A stretch of DNA of 64,000 nucleotides, taken from Symsagittifera roscoffensis. Its lineage: Eukaryota > Xenacoelomorpha > Acoela > Convolutidae. This document shows, piece by piece, positions 44,930 to 56,670 of this stretch. The number at the start of each line of letters is the position of its first letter. Within the stretch, counting starts at the first letter, position 1. The position numbers and the translations under genes were made by a program. Location of the stretch: the NCBI RefSeq assembly GCF_963678635.1, contig NC_087062.1, positions 12,194,670 through 12,258,669 of the forward strand. The letters are read 5' to 3'. The notes below the pieces were generated by a model. That model worked only from the letters and a program-made list of their open reading frames with translations, was not told the DNA's origin and searched no databases.

Positions 44930-45557
44930 GGGCCGTTGCAGACAACGGTGAAGGGTGAAAGACGGCCTTCCGGATTAAGGGGAAATCAGGATTAACGAGC
45001 TTGATCCAGCGGATTCATCAATCCGGAAGGGTAAAGGAACTGAAACTTTTATCCTGTTACGTAAACTTTTAGCTTCCTGTCATGTCCTGACTTGAATTTA
45101 ATTGATATCTAGATTCATTTTGATAAAGATGAGAAGCTAGGAGTTGGGGCAAAGGGTTGATCCATCTTCGATGGAGATGATGATTTTTATCTACTGAACA
45201 AAAACAATAGTAATATAATAAGTAGTAGCCCTGTTTTTAGGAGTGACCTCGTGGTCTGGGGATACTGAGACCCAGCCATGAGCTCACTATATCTGAATGT
45301 AATCTAGTTAATTTTGAGTGTTTTGACCGAAGCCGAAAGCAGTAACGTTTTTGTCGACCCGATGTTAGAAAGACCACCGAAAAGTACTGGCTTGGTAGAG
45401 ACGGTGAAAAGCATGCAAAGCTCTGTTTAGACGCTAGCCAGTCGTCTTAAGACTTAGTTTTGTCTTCCGTCGATATGTATCTTCCGGGCGAATGTTACAT
45501 AGATGTTTTTATGGCGCTCCTGGGTGTTATTCTTTTTAACATCATGACCGGCGGAAC

Positions 45558-45599
45558 CGTTAACGAGCACTCCGCGCCGAGCGGATGCTCACATTAACG
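45558..45599 (+). other. Nested GC-rich hairpin in tandem unit
   Basis: CGTTAA pairs with TTAACG outside, and GAGCA-TCCGC pairs with GCGGA-TGCTC inside, with loop GCCGA and small bulges. A further hairpin lies downstream: CCTTCC...CGTGAAT pairs with ATTCACG...GGAAGG (45651-45717). Both recur at +4751. Confidence 0.7.
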
Positions 45600-46054
45600 C
45601 CCTTAATAGGCCTAAACCGCCGGGGCGGAAAGGTGGTTCGGAACGCGGAAGCCTTCCGGATTACCGTGAATAGTTTTTTAACCTAGTTAAGACCGAAAAT
45701 TCACGAACCAGGAAGGGTGGGGGGATTCGGGGTCCCGTCATTTCCTGAATGGTCCGTGACCAAAAACACTTAAATATATATATAAAACCAAACAAAAAGT
45801 AGTATAATACCCAAGAAAAACAAAAAACATAAAAAAATAACCGAAAAAACCAAAAACAGTAAAAAAGTAAAAAATCAGTAGAAATCATCCCCCCAGACAA
45901 GATGTGATCCGACCCCCCCGTTTGTTGTTGATAGATATATTGTTGTTACAGGCATTTATATCAGTCAGGATCGTTACGATCAGTTTTGTAGCCCGTTTGT
46001 GAGGCTTGTACTGTAGGGTTTTTTAAGCATTTAAGCACGTTAATGATAAATTGC

Positions 46055-47660
46055 GCCTAATCCGGAAGGGTCAGCTGATTTGCGCTGAATTCGGAGGGGT
46101 CTTGTGAGAAGACTGATCCGGCAAGCAGTACAAGGAGCAACAGGAAGGGGCTCAACGACAACAACAATCGACTGTTGGGTATCGTTAACAAGTTTTGTAT
46201 CCCTTTTGGTACATAAAGTAAGATAGTAATCAGTGGGGGGCTCGACAGTGCTGCACTGTAGTGACCCTTCACCGAACTGCGAATATCCGAGTTAAGCACC
46301 TTAATTCGGATATTGAACAAACCCGGAGGGGTATAGTATTACTATTATTATTACTTATAGAGCCTATATTAATAGTCTTATATCGTTTTTCAGTGAAAAA
46401 CAACGAAAACAGACCGGTTTTTAGGGTCAAAATAGCGATATTTTGATCCCCCCACAAGTCGCGATTTTTGAGATATCGATAATTTTCGAAACGGAAAAAA
46501 GCGCTAAAGTAGTGTGTTACATCGTAATTGCACTACCATAATAGATAGAACCGGTTGATTTTAGTTCGGAAGTGGTTGGATCTTTTTTGGAACCAAAAAA
46601 AACCGAATTTTCGTGATTTTTGAGAAACCGAAACACTAAAAATTCAGAAAATTTTTTGAAATTTTTGAGTTAGAACAGTAAAAATAGTTGTTCGGACAAC
46701 GTCCACTAGTGAATCTACAAGTTTTAAAATCCGCTACCCGAAAGCCTTCCCGGTTGCAGAGAAATCGAACTTAACGAGTTTGATTTGGTGGATTCGTCAA
46801 TCCGGAGGGGTACAGGTAGCATAGTTTTTCGCAAAATTTTTCAGCAAAAGCGTTTTAGATCGGGTCTTTTGCATTGAACTAGAAGAGTATAGGGCTTCTG
46901 AGCTCGGATCAATAATTTCTAGGTCGAAAGGACCTGATTTGCGGAAAAAGTTAGGCGGAACCTATAAGAGAAAAAAATTTTTGAGTTTAGAAAAAAGACG
47001 TTTTGGTTAATAACTTTGGAACTACTGGGCATATCGAGTTGATCTTGGTACCAATAGATCAGAAATTAGCTGAGCTTACTGATAGGGACAAAAGTTTTTC
47101 GGAAAAGTAAGCGTGAAAATTTTTTGAGGTTGTTTTTAGCAAATTCCTCAGTTTGGAAGGGTACACCCTTCACGTTTTACAAAAAATTTTTAGAAAAGCC
47201 CTTATAACCCTACCAAAAGGTAATAGCGGTTGAATAAAGTAACTTTAGGCTGTGCTAGACGAAAAGGGAAGGCTAAAGGCTCAGCAAAACCTTAATCGAG
47301 CCGAAGTTAGGCGAGCGACAAGACCCTTCACCGCTGAACTTCAATCCGGAAGGGTCTAGGAAAGTAGCACATACCCTTCCTAGTTAATTGAAAGAGCAAA
47401 ATTGCATCGGAGAACGTATCCGGAGGGGTATAGGTTGAAAGAAGGAAATCTCCGAAAAGCTACTTTTCCCAATCCGGAAGGGTCAAATTTTTTTTTCAAG
47501 TTAAGAGTGTTCCGAATCCGGAGGGGTCTTATAGTTGCTAATTCGGAGGGGTCCAAATCCGGAGGGGTCTTATATTAACTAACTCAGAGGGGTCCCAATC
47601 CGGAGGGGTCTATATTCTGCCAGTCCGGAAGTGTCCTATTTGTGTCAATCCGGAGGGGTA
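46055..47660 (+). repeat. Interspersed CCGGA(A/G)GGGT motif cluster
   Basis: Copies of AATCCGGAGGGGTC-type words near 46063, 46322, 46801, 47347, 47423, 47475, 47517, 47556, 47600 and 47648, with TCGGAGGGGT variants at 46090 and 47541. Spacing tightens to 25-45 nt near the end. Two more copies lie at 44168 and 45021. The cluster is repeated at +4751. Confidence 0.85.
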
Positions 47661-47897
47661 TTATTTTATTAAAGAACTTAGGTAGACGAAAGAAAGACTA
47701 AAAAGTGAGAGGTATTAGGTTATTAGCACACAGGCTAGCTATCAGTGACTGCACTGGTAACTTGCCTTTCAATAAGAACCAGACCAAAACAAAACAGATC
47801 CGAACTCGGATATTCCCGACACTAAGTCTACATTAAAAAGAGCGTGATTCATTGGTGTGGATTGTAACATAATACATTTTTGGGAAAAGTGACTGCC

Positions 47898-50800
47898 CTC
47901 AATTGTATACACAAACTTAGCGCTGCCACATTAATTTTTTACGTTCTACAAAGTATACTTTTTATAAGTTACACTAATTTGTATATTAAGCGTTATGCTT
48001 TCTCTAAACATTAATTGCAGTGTCCTTCTCTCTCTCTTTCTCTCTTGTTTTGGTTCGGTAAAACATAATACTAAACTAAAACAAAACCATTTAAACAAAA
48101 AAAATATGACAAGTTAAACCTCTCCGACATTTTGCCATCGAGCACTTTTACTATCATGTATTTTTTAACTGCTATGGGTTTCGTTTTTTCAAATTGTTGC
48201 TTCTCAAAGCGGTAAACTGATAGCTTTGAGCTTGTTCTAGATCTCATTTCCAACCAGCATTCTTTATAATTTGTACGGTTACATAGCAGTATTTAGACAA
48301 CGGCGTATTCAGACACGTCAGTATTTCGCCAAATACTGTTTTAACCAATCAGAATCGAGACAAGGAAGAAATTATTAAATAATAATTATTTATTTTGGAT
48401 TATTTGTGTCTTATCTCGATTCTGATTGGTTCATAGATCATTTGTCTGAAAACGCGGTTGCCTTAAAACAGTCTGCACTCCAGTTTGTACCTACTGTCAA
48501 TTTGTGACACTCGACCAGAATGTACGAGAATGCAATTTTGCAATCGAATTTTTATTGGAACATCTAGTCGGGAAGATTGATGGTTTTAATAAATTAGCGA
48601 CGTTTTTTGAACGATTGGACAACTTTTAACTGACATGCTGATTTTTAAAATTTCGATTTGGACGTGAAAGGACACGTTACCTGTTTTATTTCACACACAC
48701 AAAAACAGAATTCAAGAGAGAACAACAATAGTCCCCGTGAAAAACAACAACCAAAAAACGACAGCAGATTGGAATTGTAGATTATCAGGAACCATTCCGA
48801 GTTGTAACGATTGTGCCGCTACAATCGTTACAGAGCAGTTCACAAGAACCAGGAAGGGTGTTGGGACGACGTGTCCAGCCTTCCGGAAATAAATAAGGAT
48901 TCTTTTTCCCCGGATTCAAAAATCCGGAGGGGTCTCGGGATTGGGACTCAAACTGTTTTACATAAACTTTCAGCTTCCTGGTCATGCCCTGAGTTGAATT
49001 TAAAAACATCTAGATTCATTTTCAGATAATAAGAAGGTAGGAGTTGAGGGAAAGAGTTGATCCATCTTCGATGGAGATGATGCTTTTTATCTACTGAGCA
49101 AAAACAATAGTAATATAATGAATAGTAATAGCCCTGTTTTTAGGAGTGACCTCGTGGTCTGGGGATACTGAGACCTAGCCATGAGCTCCCTTTTTTGCAT
49201 ATAATTAAGATAATTTGAGCGTTCTGGTCGAAGCCGGAAAGCAGTAACGTTTTGTCGACCCGATGTTAGGAAAACCACCATTTTCAGAGACGGTTAAAAG
49301 CATGTAGAGCTTTGTTTAGACGCTAGTGTGACATTCGGCCAGAATGTGAAAAATGCAATCTCTGCAGAATTCGAATTTTTAGCAGCGAGCCTTCCGGATT
49401 GGTGATTATTAAGAATTAAGAACGTTATTGGAACGATTGGCCAAACAGTGAGGGCTAGAATATTCTGGTATTTTAAAATTTTAAAAATTCGAAGTGATGA
49501 CGTAACATTTCTGAGAAACGTCAGAAACGGCCATTTTGGCAAAGAAGAAAAAGAAAAGCACAAGAACAACATTAGCTGCGCTAACAACAACTACGGAATT
49601 GAGATTGAAAAACGACAGCGAGTTACAGAGTAACAGAGAACACTCCGAGTTGCAACTATTGTACTGCTTCAATAGTTGCAGGGCCGTTGCAGACAACGGT
49701 GAAGGGTGAAAGACGGCCTTCCGGATTAAGGGGAAATCAGGATTAACGAGCTTGATCCAGCGGATTCATCAATCCGGAAGGGTAAAGGAACTGAAACTTT
49801 TATCCTGTTACGTAAACTTTTAGCTTCCTGTCATGTCCTGACTTGAATTTAATTGATATCTAGATTCATTTTGATAAAGATGAGAAGCTAGGAGTTGGGG
49901 CAAAGGGTTGATCCATCTTCGATGGAGATGATGATTTTTATCTACTGAACAAAAACAATAGTAATATAATAAGTAGTAGCCCTGTTTTTAGGAGTGACCT
50001 CGTGGTCTGGGGATACTGAGACCCAGCCATGAGCTCACTATATCTGAATGTAATCTAGTTAATTTTGAGTGTTTTGACCGAAGCCGAAAGCAGTAACGTT
50101 TTTGTCGACCCGATGTTAGAAAGACCACCGAAAAGTACTGGCTTGGTAGAGACGGTGAAAAGCATGCAAAGCTCTGTTTAGACGCTAGCCAGTCGTCTTA
50201 AGACTTAGTTTTGTCTTCCGTCGATATGTATCTTCCGGGCGAATGTTACATAGATGTTTTTATGGCGCTCCTGGGTGTTATTCTTTTTAACATCATGACC
50301 GGCGGAACCGTTAACGAGCACTCCGCGCCGAGCGGATGCTCACATTAACGCCCTTAATAGGCCTAAACCGCCGGGGCGGAAAGGTGGTTCGGAACGCGGA
50401 AGCCTTCCGGATTACCGTGAATAGTTTTTTAACCTAGTTAAGACCGAAAATTCACGAACCAGGAAGGGTGGGGGGATTCGGGGTCCCGTCATTTCCTGAA
50501 TGGTCCGTGACCAAAAACACTTAAATATATATATAAAACCAAACAAAAAGTAGTATAGTACCCAAGAAAAACAAAAAACATAAAAAAATAACCGAAAAAA
50601 CCAAAAACAGTAAAAAAGTAAAAAATCAGTAGAAATCATCCCCCCAGACAAGATGTGATCCGACCCCCCCGTTTGTTGTTGATAGATATATTGTTGTTAC
50701 AGGCATTTATATCAGTCAGGATCGTTACGATCAGTTTTGTAGCCCGTTTGTGAGGCTTGTACTGTAGGGTTTTTTAAGCATTTAAGCACGTTAATGATAA

Positions 50801-52648
50801 ATTGCGCCTAATCCGGAAGGGTCAGCTGATTTGCGCTGAATTCGGAGGGGTCTTGTGAGAAGACTGATCCGGCAAGCAGTACAAGGAGCAACAGGAAGGG
50901 GCTCAACGACAACAACAATCGACTGTTGGGTATCGTTAACAAGTTTTGTATCCCTTTTGGTACATAAAGTAAGATAGTAATCAGTGGGGGGCTCGACAGT
51001 GCTGCACTGTAGTGACCCTTCACCGAACTGCGAATATCCGAGTTAAGCACCTTAATTCGGATATTGAACAAACCCGGAGGGGTATATTATTACTATTATT
51101 ATTACTTATAGAGCCTATATTAATAGTCTTATATCGTTTTTCAGTGAAAAACAACGAAAACAGACCGGTTTTTAGGGTCAAAATAGCGATATTTTGATCC
51201 CCCCACAAGTCGCGATTTTTGAGATATCGATAATTTTCGAAACGGAAAAAAGCGCTAAAGTAGTGTGTTACATCGTAATTGCACTACCATAATAGATAGA
51301 ACCGGTTGATTTTAGTTCGGAAGTGGTTGGATCTTTTTTGGAACCAAAAAAAACCGAATTTTCGTGATTTTTGAGAAACCGAAACACTAAAAATTCAGAA
51401 AATTTTTTGAAATTTTTGAGTTAGAACAGTAAAAATAGTTGTTCGGACAACGTCCACTAGTGAATCTACAAGTTTTAAAATCCGCTACCCGAAAGCCTTC
51501 CCGGTTGCAGAGAAATCGAACTTAACGAGTTTGATTTGGTGGATTCGTCAATCCGGAGGGGTACAGGTAGCATAGTTTTTCGCAAAATTTTTCAGCAAAA
51601 GCGTTTTAGATCGGGTCTTTTGCATTGAACTAGAAGAGTATAGGGCTTCTGAGCTCGGATCAATAATTTCTAGGTCGAAAGGACCTGATTTGCGGAAAAA
51701 GTTAGGCGGAACCTATAAGAGAAAAAAATTTTTGAGTTTAGAAAAAAGACGTTTTGGTTAATAACTTTGGAACTACTGGGCATATTGAGTTGATCTTGGT
51801 ACCAATAGATCAGAAATTAGCTGAGCTTACTGATAGGGACAAAAGTTTTTCGGAAAAGTAAGCGTGAAAATTTTTTGAGGTTGTTTTTAGCAAATTCCTC
51901 AGTTTGGAAGGGTACACCCTTCACGTTTTACAAAAAATTTTTAGAAAAGCCCTTATAACCCTACCAAAAGGTAATAGCGGTTGAATAAAGTAACTTTAGG
52001 CTGTGCTAGACGAAAAGGGAAGGCTAAAGGCTCAGCAAAACCTTAATCGAGCCGAAGTTAGGCGAGCGACAAGACCCTTCACCGCTGAACTTCAATCCGG
52101 AAGGGTCTAGGAAAGTAGCACATACCCTTCCTAGTTAATTGAAAGAGCAAAATTGCATCGGAGAACGTATCCGGAGGGGTATAGGTTGAAAGAAGGAAAT
52201 CTCCGAAAAGCTACTTTTCCCAATCCGGAAGGGTCAAATTTTTTTTTCAAGTTAAGAGGGTTCCGAATCCGGAGGGGTCTTATAGTTGCTAATTCGGAGG
52301 GGTCCAAATCCGGAGGGGTCTTATATTAACTAACTCAGAGGGGTCCCAATCCGGAGGGGTCTATATTCTGCCAGTCCGGAAGGGTCCTATTTGTGTCAAT
52401 CCGGAGGGGTATTATTTTATTAAAGAACTTAGGTAGACGAAAGAAAGACTAAAAAGTGAGAGGTATTAGGTTATTAGCACACAGGCTAGCTATCAGTGAC
52501 TGCACTGGTAACTTGCCTTTCAATAAGAACCAGACCAAAACAAAACAGATCCGAACTCGGATATTCCCGACACTAAGTCTACATTAAAAAGAGCGTGATT
52601 CATTGGTGTGGATTGTAACATAATAAATTTTTGGGAAAAGTGACTGCC
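47898..52648. repeat. 4751-bp tandem unit, copy 2
   Basis: Copy 2 of the unit. It runs without a break into the retroelement leader at 52651. The junctions share CTCAATTG at the left of each copy and GTGACTGCCCT at the right. Differences from copy 1 are scattered single bases, for example 47627 against 52378 in the repeat motif. Confidence 0.9.
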
Positions 52649-52650
52649 CT

Positions 52651-53189
52651 GAGGATTTTAGTAGGTCTAGCTCGGGCAGTCCGAAGGCAGATAGGTAACA
52701 CAGTACTCGGTGGGTGCAATAGCCGCCCACTTGAGAAAATTACTGCCTTCAAAGTTTTGTCTGTTTGGTGCAACACTGAGCAGGGAAAGCTTTTTCTTTA
52801 AAAGACAGGTTCGACTATTGTACTGCGACCGACTAAGAGTACATCACACATACGGTTTTTTTACATAGTTTGACACTAAATATATATATTTTGTTTTTTT
52901 TTTGGATTTTAAATCAACATAAACTGTGCTTGATTGGGTATTGAGTACACTATCTTTTAAATTGACTGATAACATCATATTGTGCTAGTTTTCAAATCTT
53001 ACCACCGATAATCGGTTAGTGTGAATAAATTTTATACAAACTGTACTCTGATAACATACAGGGATTCGTGGTCACTATTTAATAGAATCTTGTGAAAATT
53101 ATTGTGTTGTGTCATTATTATTGTTAACAAAACTATAAGTTATCTAGCAATCGGGTTAAGTATAGGCATTAATAAGTGACAAATAGAGA
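52651..53189 (+). other. Retroelement leader (5' untranslated), copy 1
   Basis: Non-coding between the tandem unit and the first ORF. Contains GTGGGTGCAATAGCCGCCCAC (a hairpin with GTGGG/CCCAC stem) near 52710, then AT-rich sequence. TGGTGCAACACTGAGCAGGG at about 52765 starts with TGG, as tRNA primer sites do, but I cannot match it to a tRNA. Confidence 0.5.
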
Positions 53190-53558
53190 ATGAGTCTAGA
53201 CAAGTCAAGGATACCAAAACGAGGTAATAGCTCTAGCAAATTCATACCTGAAAAGCAAAGAAAAACGATGACCGATCCTTTTGTGGATTGGATCAAGCGA
53301 TCCCGGTCCGATAGAGGGGAGACGGTTTCAGGCAGAATGGTTGAAACGAGGAGTCAGAAGACCTCAGAAGAGCGAAAAGAACTGTTAGAAGTGGAGGTCA
53401 ATACGGACCATACCATGAACGACAACCAGGAAGTAAATGGACTGGAAGGGAGAGGCAGAAGGCTGGCGAGTGAATCTACTCCGGTAGAACAAGGCCATGA
53501 TTTTGCCACTTCCACCGGGACATTGGATATAAGACCTGTATTTTTCCACATCGATTAA
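53190..53558 (+). CDS. Retroelement ORF1, basic N-terminal gag part, copy 1
   Basis: ATG start, 122 codons, Lys/Arg-rich at first and then acidic. No domain recognised. The last ~24 codons look non-coding: a GTAGAA donor-like site at 53484 and a TGAGCAG acceptor-like site ending 53820 would excise a 337-bp AT-rich stretch and keep the frame with the gag ORF downstream. It may therefore be the first exon of gag. Identical in layout in copy 2. Confidence 0.6.
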   Translation: MSLDKSRIPKRGNSSSKFIPEKQRKTMTDPFVDWIKRSRSDRGETVSGRMVETRSQKTSEERKELLEVEVNTDHTMNDNQEVNGLEGRGRRLASESTPVEQGHDFATSTGTLDIRPVFFHID

Positions 53559-53820
53559 TGTACAAATTACATCCCGCTTTTTCCGTGTAATAACCCCGAA
53601 TCGATATCTTCCCAATGTTAAAAGTTTTTCCACTACTGGTAACTTTCGCTGCTAAATGACAAAAGATATCAACTTTTTCATATTCATGCTATCTATTTTT
53701 TTCTGTATTACATCTTTAGCGATTAATCCGTCAAAGTTTTCTAATGAACTTAACAGTGCCTTAATAGATATGAAAAACACCGAGCGATGATTCGTTTTAT
53801 TTACGAGTGACACTGAGCAG

Positions 53821-56670
53821 GGTGACACTGACAAGACGTCAAGACAGAGAGTCAAGGTCCGGATCTCGACCAGCACGAAGCTACCTGGGACCGACAGGGT
53901 TACACCGCCACTAGTGACGCCACTCGTGGATAATGGGGCAGCACTAGAAGAAGCTTTAAACAACATAGTGGACAGTTTAGGAGAACAAAACAAGCAGATG
54001 TCAATAAGGATGAGCGAACTAGAAAGAGCAGTTCACATTGAAAGAGAAAGTCTGCGGGAAGAAATAAACCGCAATAGAAAGGAAGTTGGCAGGAGCGAAA
54101 AACGCTTGAAAGAAAGAACGGACGAGCATATGGCGAAGAACTTGTCAAGAATGACCAGAGAGGCGGAACAGCGAGAGTTACGCTTAAGAGACGACATGGA
54201 GAGGTTAAGAATTCAGCAAGAGCAGTCTCTTGGGACTCTTGACACAAAGATAGACGCCATGATGGAGCGGCGAACTCAGGCTATCATGGATAGGTTGGAC
54301 GGGGTACTAAACAGCAAGAGTGGACCAAAAGAAGGAGAACCGAACTCGGGAGGTCCCAGCAGGGAACCGAGGGTGAACTTCAATGAACATCAAAAGAGGA
54401 AGACGTATGGATCCACTAGAGGCAGGGGCAGTTCATCAGGCTATGCCACAAGGTGTAATGGAGCATGGGGCCCGAGCAGTAGAGCAAGTTCAACGGGGAA
54501 CAGACAGACCTCTAACGAACGACCAACGCAAGGCATACATGCGACTGGGAGAAGTGATTCCGGCAACAGGGGGCATGCAAGCCCGAGGAGGAGTCATGTG
54601 GGCCAAGCGGGAAACACTCACGGTGATTCGGCTTGCAGGGATGCACCGCACACAGAGCCTTCGACGAGGTGTGATGACACTCAAGCAGGACACTCAAGGG
54701 TTGCTACGGCAATGGCCACAGCATTTGAACCCCTAAACAGGTCTTTGGAGACATTCCTGACAAGGTTATCAAGAACCAATGAACGCAGTGAGAAGTCCAG
54801 AAGAGTCTTTAAGAAACCAAGATGCTACAAAGACGAATCTGATGGCTGTATTGATACCTGTATAGAGGTAATGAAGCTGCATTTCGAGGAAGAGGACTTG
54901 TCGGAGAGACAGGAATGCAGCGCGCTCACCAGCAACTTAGAAGGGACAGCCCTGAACTGTGTCATGGCCAAGAAGCAATATCAACGTGACACTGCTGAGA
55001 AAATCTTCGAAATCTTGTTTAACCGTTTCGGATCAGGGGTGCAGGGGCACCAGGCGATGATGCGCTTCGAGAAACGGAGGCAACGAGAAGATGAAACGAT
55101 AGACAAGTTTCTCGATGATTTGGAAATGCTGAGGAGACGCAGCCAACCGGACGAGTCAAACCGAAGGATGAACTTGGCCGTAGCCTCGAAATTTATCGAC
55201 GGTGTGAAGAATGATGAACTTCGTACGATGCTAGCAACGCATTACACACCACTATCAACCAATGCGCCAACACCGGAGGAGTTGAGGCTCAAATCAAAAG
55301 AGTATCTTTTGTTGAAACCTCCTTCGAGATCTGGATATTACAAGAACAATTATGGCAATTTTAACAACGGACCAGCAAACCAAGGGAACAATTGGTACAA
55401 ACCGAGGGATGATATGGACAAGAGACGCTCTTGTGCTAATTGCAGTTCAACGGACCATCATGTGTCAGCATGCCCAGCTTACAAACAAGGCATGAAAGCA
55501 ATAGGCTTTAGCCTCGAGGACGAAGATGCGTCAGAGTTGGACCATGAGGATTTCATGAGAGGAGTAATTGCGAAATTCGGCCCGAGGTGTTTCTTTTGCA
55601 ACTTGGAAGGTCATTTTAAATCAGATTGTCCGCAATTCTGGGATGCAGTGGCAGACATTAAGCATCCAAGACATGAAGAAGCGTTGTCAGGAGTGAAAGC
55701 CAGCAAGGCTCGACTTTTGAGTGAAGCAGAGGCACGCAGAAAGGATAAACCTCAAGAGCTGGCGGCAAAGAAAATGCAAGCGGTAATAGAGGAGACACGT
55801 GAGCCGGAACCAGCAACTGCGGCTCACGACTTCAAGGTCGATTATAAGGCAGCCGCGAGGGATGCTCTAAATAGAGTGCAGCAGGAACTAGTGACGAAAG
55901 AGATCGAACAAAAAGTGAAACTTGAACTGGAGAATGAAAAACTTCAGGAGCAACTGAATACCTTCGAAGCAACGGAGTTCGAGAAAACTAAAGCACCAAG
56001 CAGTTTGAGCATGAAGCTTAATGTGATCTCCGGTCAGTGGTTCGGCATGGTGCCGCAAGGAAGCAAGATACAATCGATAATCTCAGTGGCTGGACATCAG
56101 GTGATCAGAAATCTGAGTGAACCATCCGAGTTCACTTTGTTGCATTTGGACACATATGCAGATTATCTGAGGCAGGTGGAGCCACGCACCGAGTCGAGAG
56201 CTGTGCGAGCACTACTAACGACGGGTGGCCCTCGCATGAAGAAACTTCATGGAAGCTACCTAGAGGTCTATGGGCCGTATCAAGTAATGCTGAATGTGGA
56301 TGGAATCAGTATTTACACCAGGACTTATGTAACAACAGATGATGACCAAATGGGGCAGATCTATTTGGGAGAAGAGGAACTCAAAGTCCGCAGGATAGGC
56401 CATGACGCCATGATGGAACAAGACGCAGTACACATTGGGTATGAAGCAGATGTGACCGCACATCTGCTCGACACCAACGGAACAAAAATCGGAGTCACAG
56501 GGCTTCTGGACACAGGAGCGGTGGTGAGTGTGATGCCGATAAAAACTTGGGAAAGAATGGGCTTCACGCGGGAAGATCTAATTCCAACGAATCTCCGACT
56601 GGCCGCCGCCAATCGAGGAGCTATCTACGTGGCCGGAAGAACACCAATAACGGTCCTCCACATGGGATGA
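53821..56670 (+). CDS. Retroelement gag with zinc knuckles fused to aspartic protease, copy 1
   Basis: Open frame from about 53788; no early ATG, so the start is either GTG 53914 or a splice junction at 53821. Order: coiled coil (about 53940-54290), Arg/Gly/Ser-rich segment (54360-54700), capsid-like retrotransposon gag helices (54800-55330), two CX2CX4HX4C zinc knuckles (55432-55473 and 55588-55629), a second coiled coil, and retropepsin with LLDTGA (Asp at 56509). It ends at TGA 56668-56670, inside the protease fold. Family role: particle formation, RNA binding and polyprotein processing. Confidence 0.9.
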   Translation, partial: GDTDKTSRQRVKVRISTSTKLPGTDRVTPPLVTPLVDNGAALEEALNNIVDSLGEQNKQMSIRMSELERAVHIERESLREEINRNRKEVGRSEKRLKERTDEHMAKNLSRMTREAEQRELRLRDDMERLRIQQEQSLGTLDTKIDAMMERRTQAIMDRLDGVLNSKSGPKEGEPNSGGPSREPRVNFNEHQKRKTYGSTRGRGSSSGYATRCNGAWGPSSRASSTGNRQTSNERPTQGIHATGRSDSGNRGHASPRRSHVGQAGNTHGDSACRDAPHTEPSTRCDDTQAGHSRVATAMATAFEPLNRSLETFLTRLSRTNERSEKSRRVFKKPRCYKDESDGCIDTCIEVMKLHFEEEDLSERQECSALTSNLEGTALNCVMAKKQYQRDTAEKIFEILFNRFGSGVQGHQAMMRFEKRRQREDETIDKFLDDLEMLRRRSQPDESNRRMNLAVASKFIDGVKNDELRTMLATHYTPLSTNAPTPEELRLKSKEYLLLKPPSRSGYYKNNYGNFNNGPANQGNNWYKPRDDMDKRRSCANCSSTDHHVSACPAYKQGMKAIGFSLEDEDASELDHEDFMRGVIAKFGPRCFFCNLEGHFKSDCPQFWDAVADIKHPRHEEALSGVKASKARLLSEAEARRKDKPQELAAKKMQAVIEETREPEPATAAHDFKVDYKAAARDALNRVQQELVTKEIEQKVKLELENEKLQEQLNTFEATEFEKTKAPSSLSMKLNVISGQWFGMVPQGSKIQSIISVAGHQVIRNLSEPSEFTLLHLDTYADYLRQVEPRTESRAVRALLTTGGPRMKKLHGSYLEVYGPYQVMLNVDGISIYTRTYVTTDDDQMGQIYLGEEELKVRRIGHDAMMEQDAVHIGYEADVTAHLLDTNGTKIGVTGLLDTGAVVSVMPIKTWERMGFTREDLIPTNLRLAAANRGAIYVAGRTPITVLHMG

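Larger units (their letters stand above)
43147..47897. repeat. 4751-bp tandem unit, copy 1
   Basis: Nearly identical to 47898-52648 (offset 4751 throughout, rare substitutions). No coding potential I can support. It contains an 18-bp inverted pair AACCAATCAGAATCGAGA (43592-43609 and 43663-43680), a nested ~848-bp duplication (44050 and 44895), many hairpins and twelve CCGGA(A/G)GGGT motifs. Its first ~190 bp, ending in ACTAAACTAAAACAAAACC, may be the 3' tail of the preceding LINE. The rest probably belongs to the LTR or leader of the downstream retroelement, because its last ~150 bp directly precede both element bodies. Confidence 0.9.

Noticed and set aside
43320-51208. Several 60-98-codon frames repeated in both tandem units
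   Set aside because: They are identical because the units are nearly identical. Composition is not coding-like, and hairpins and motifs explain the conservation better.
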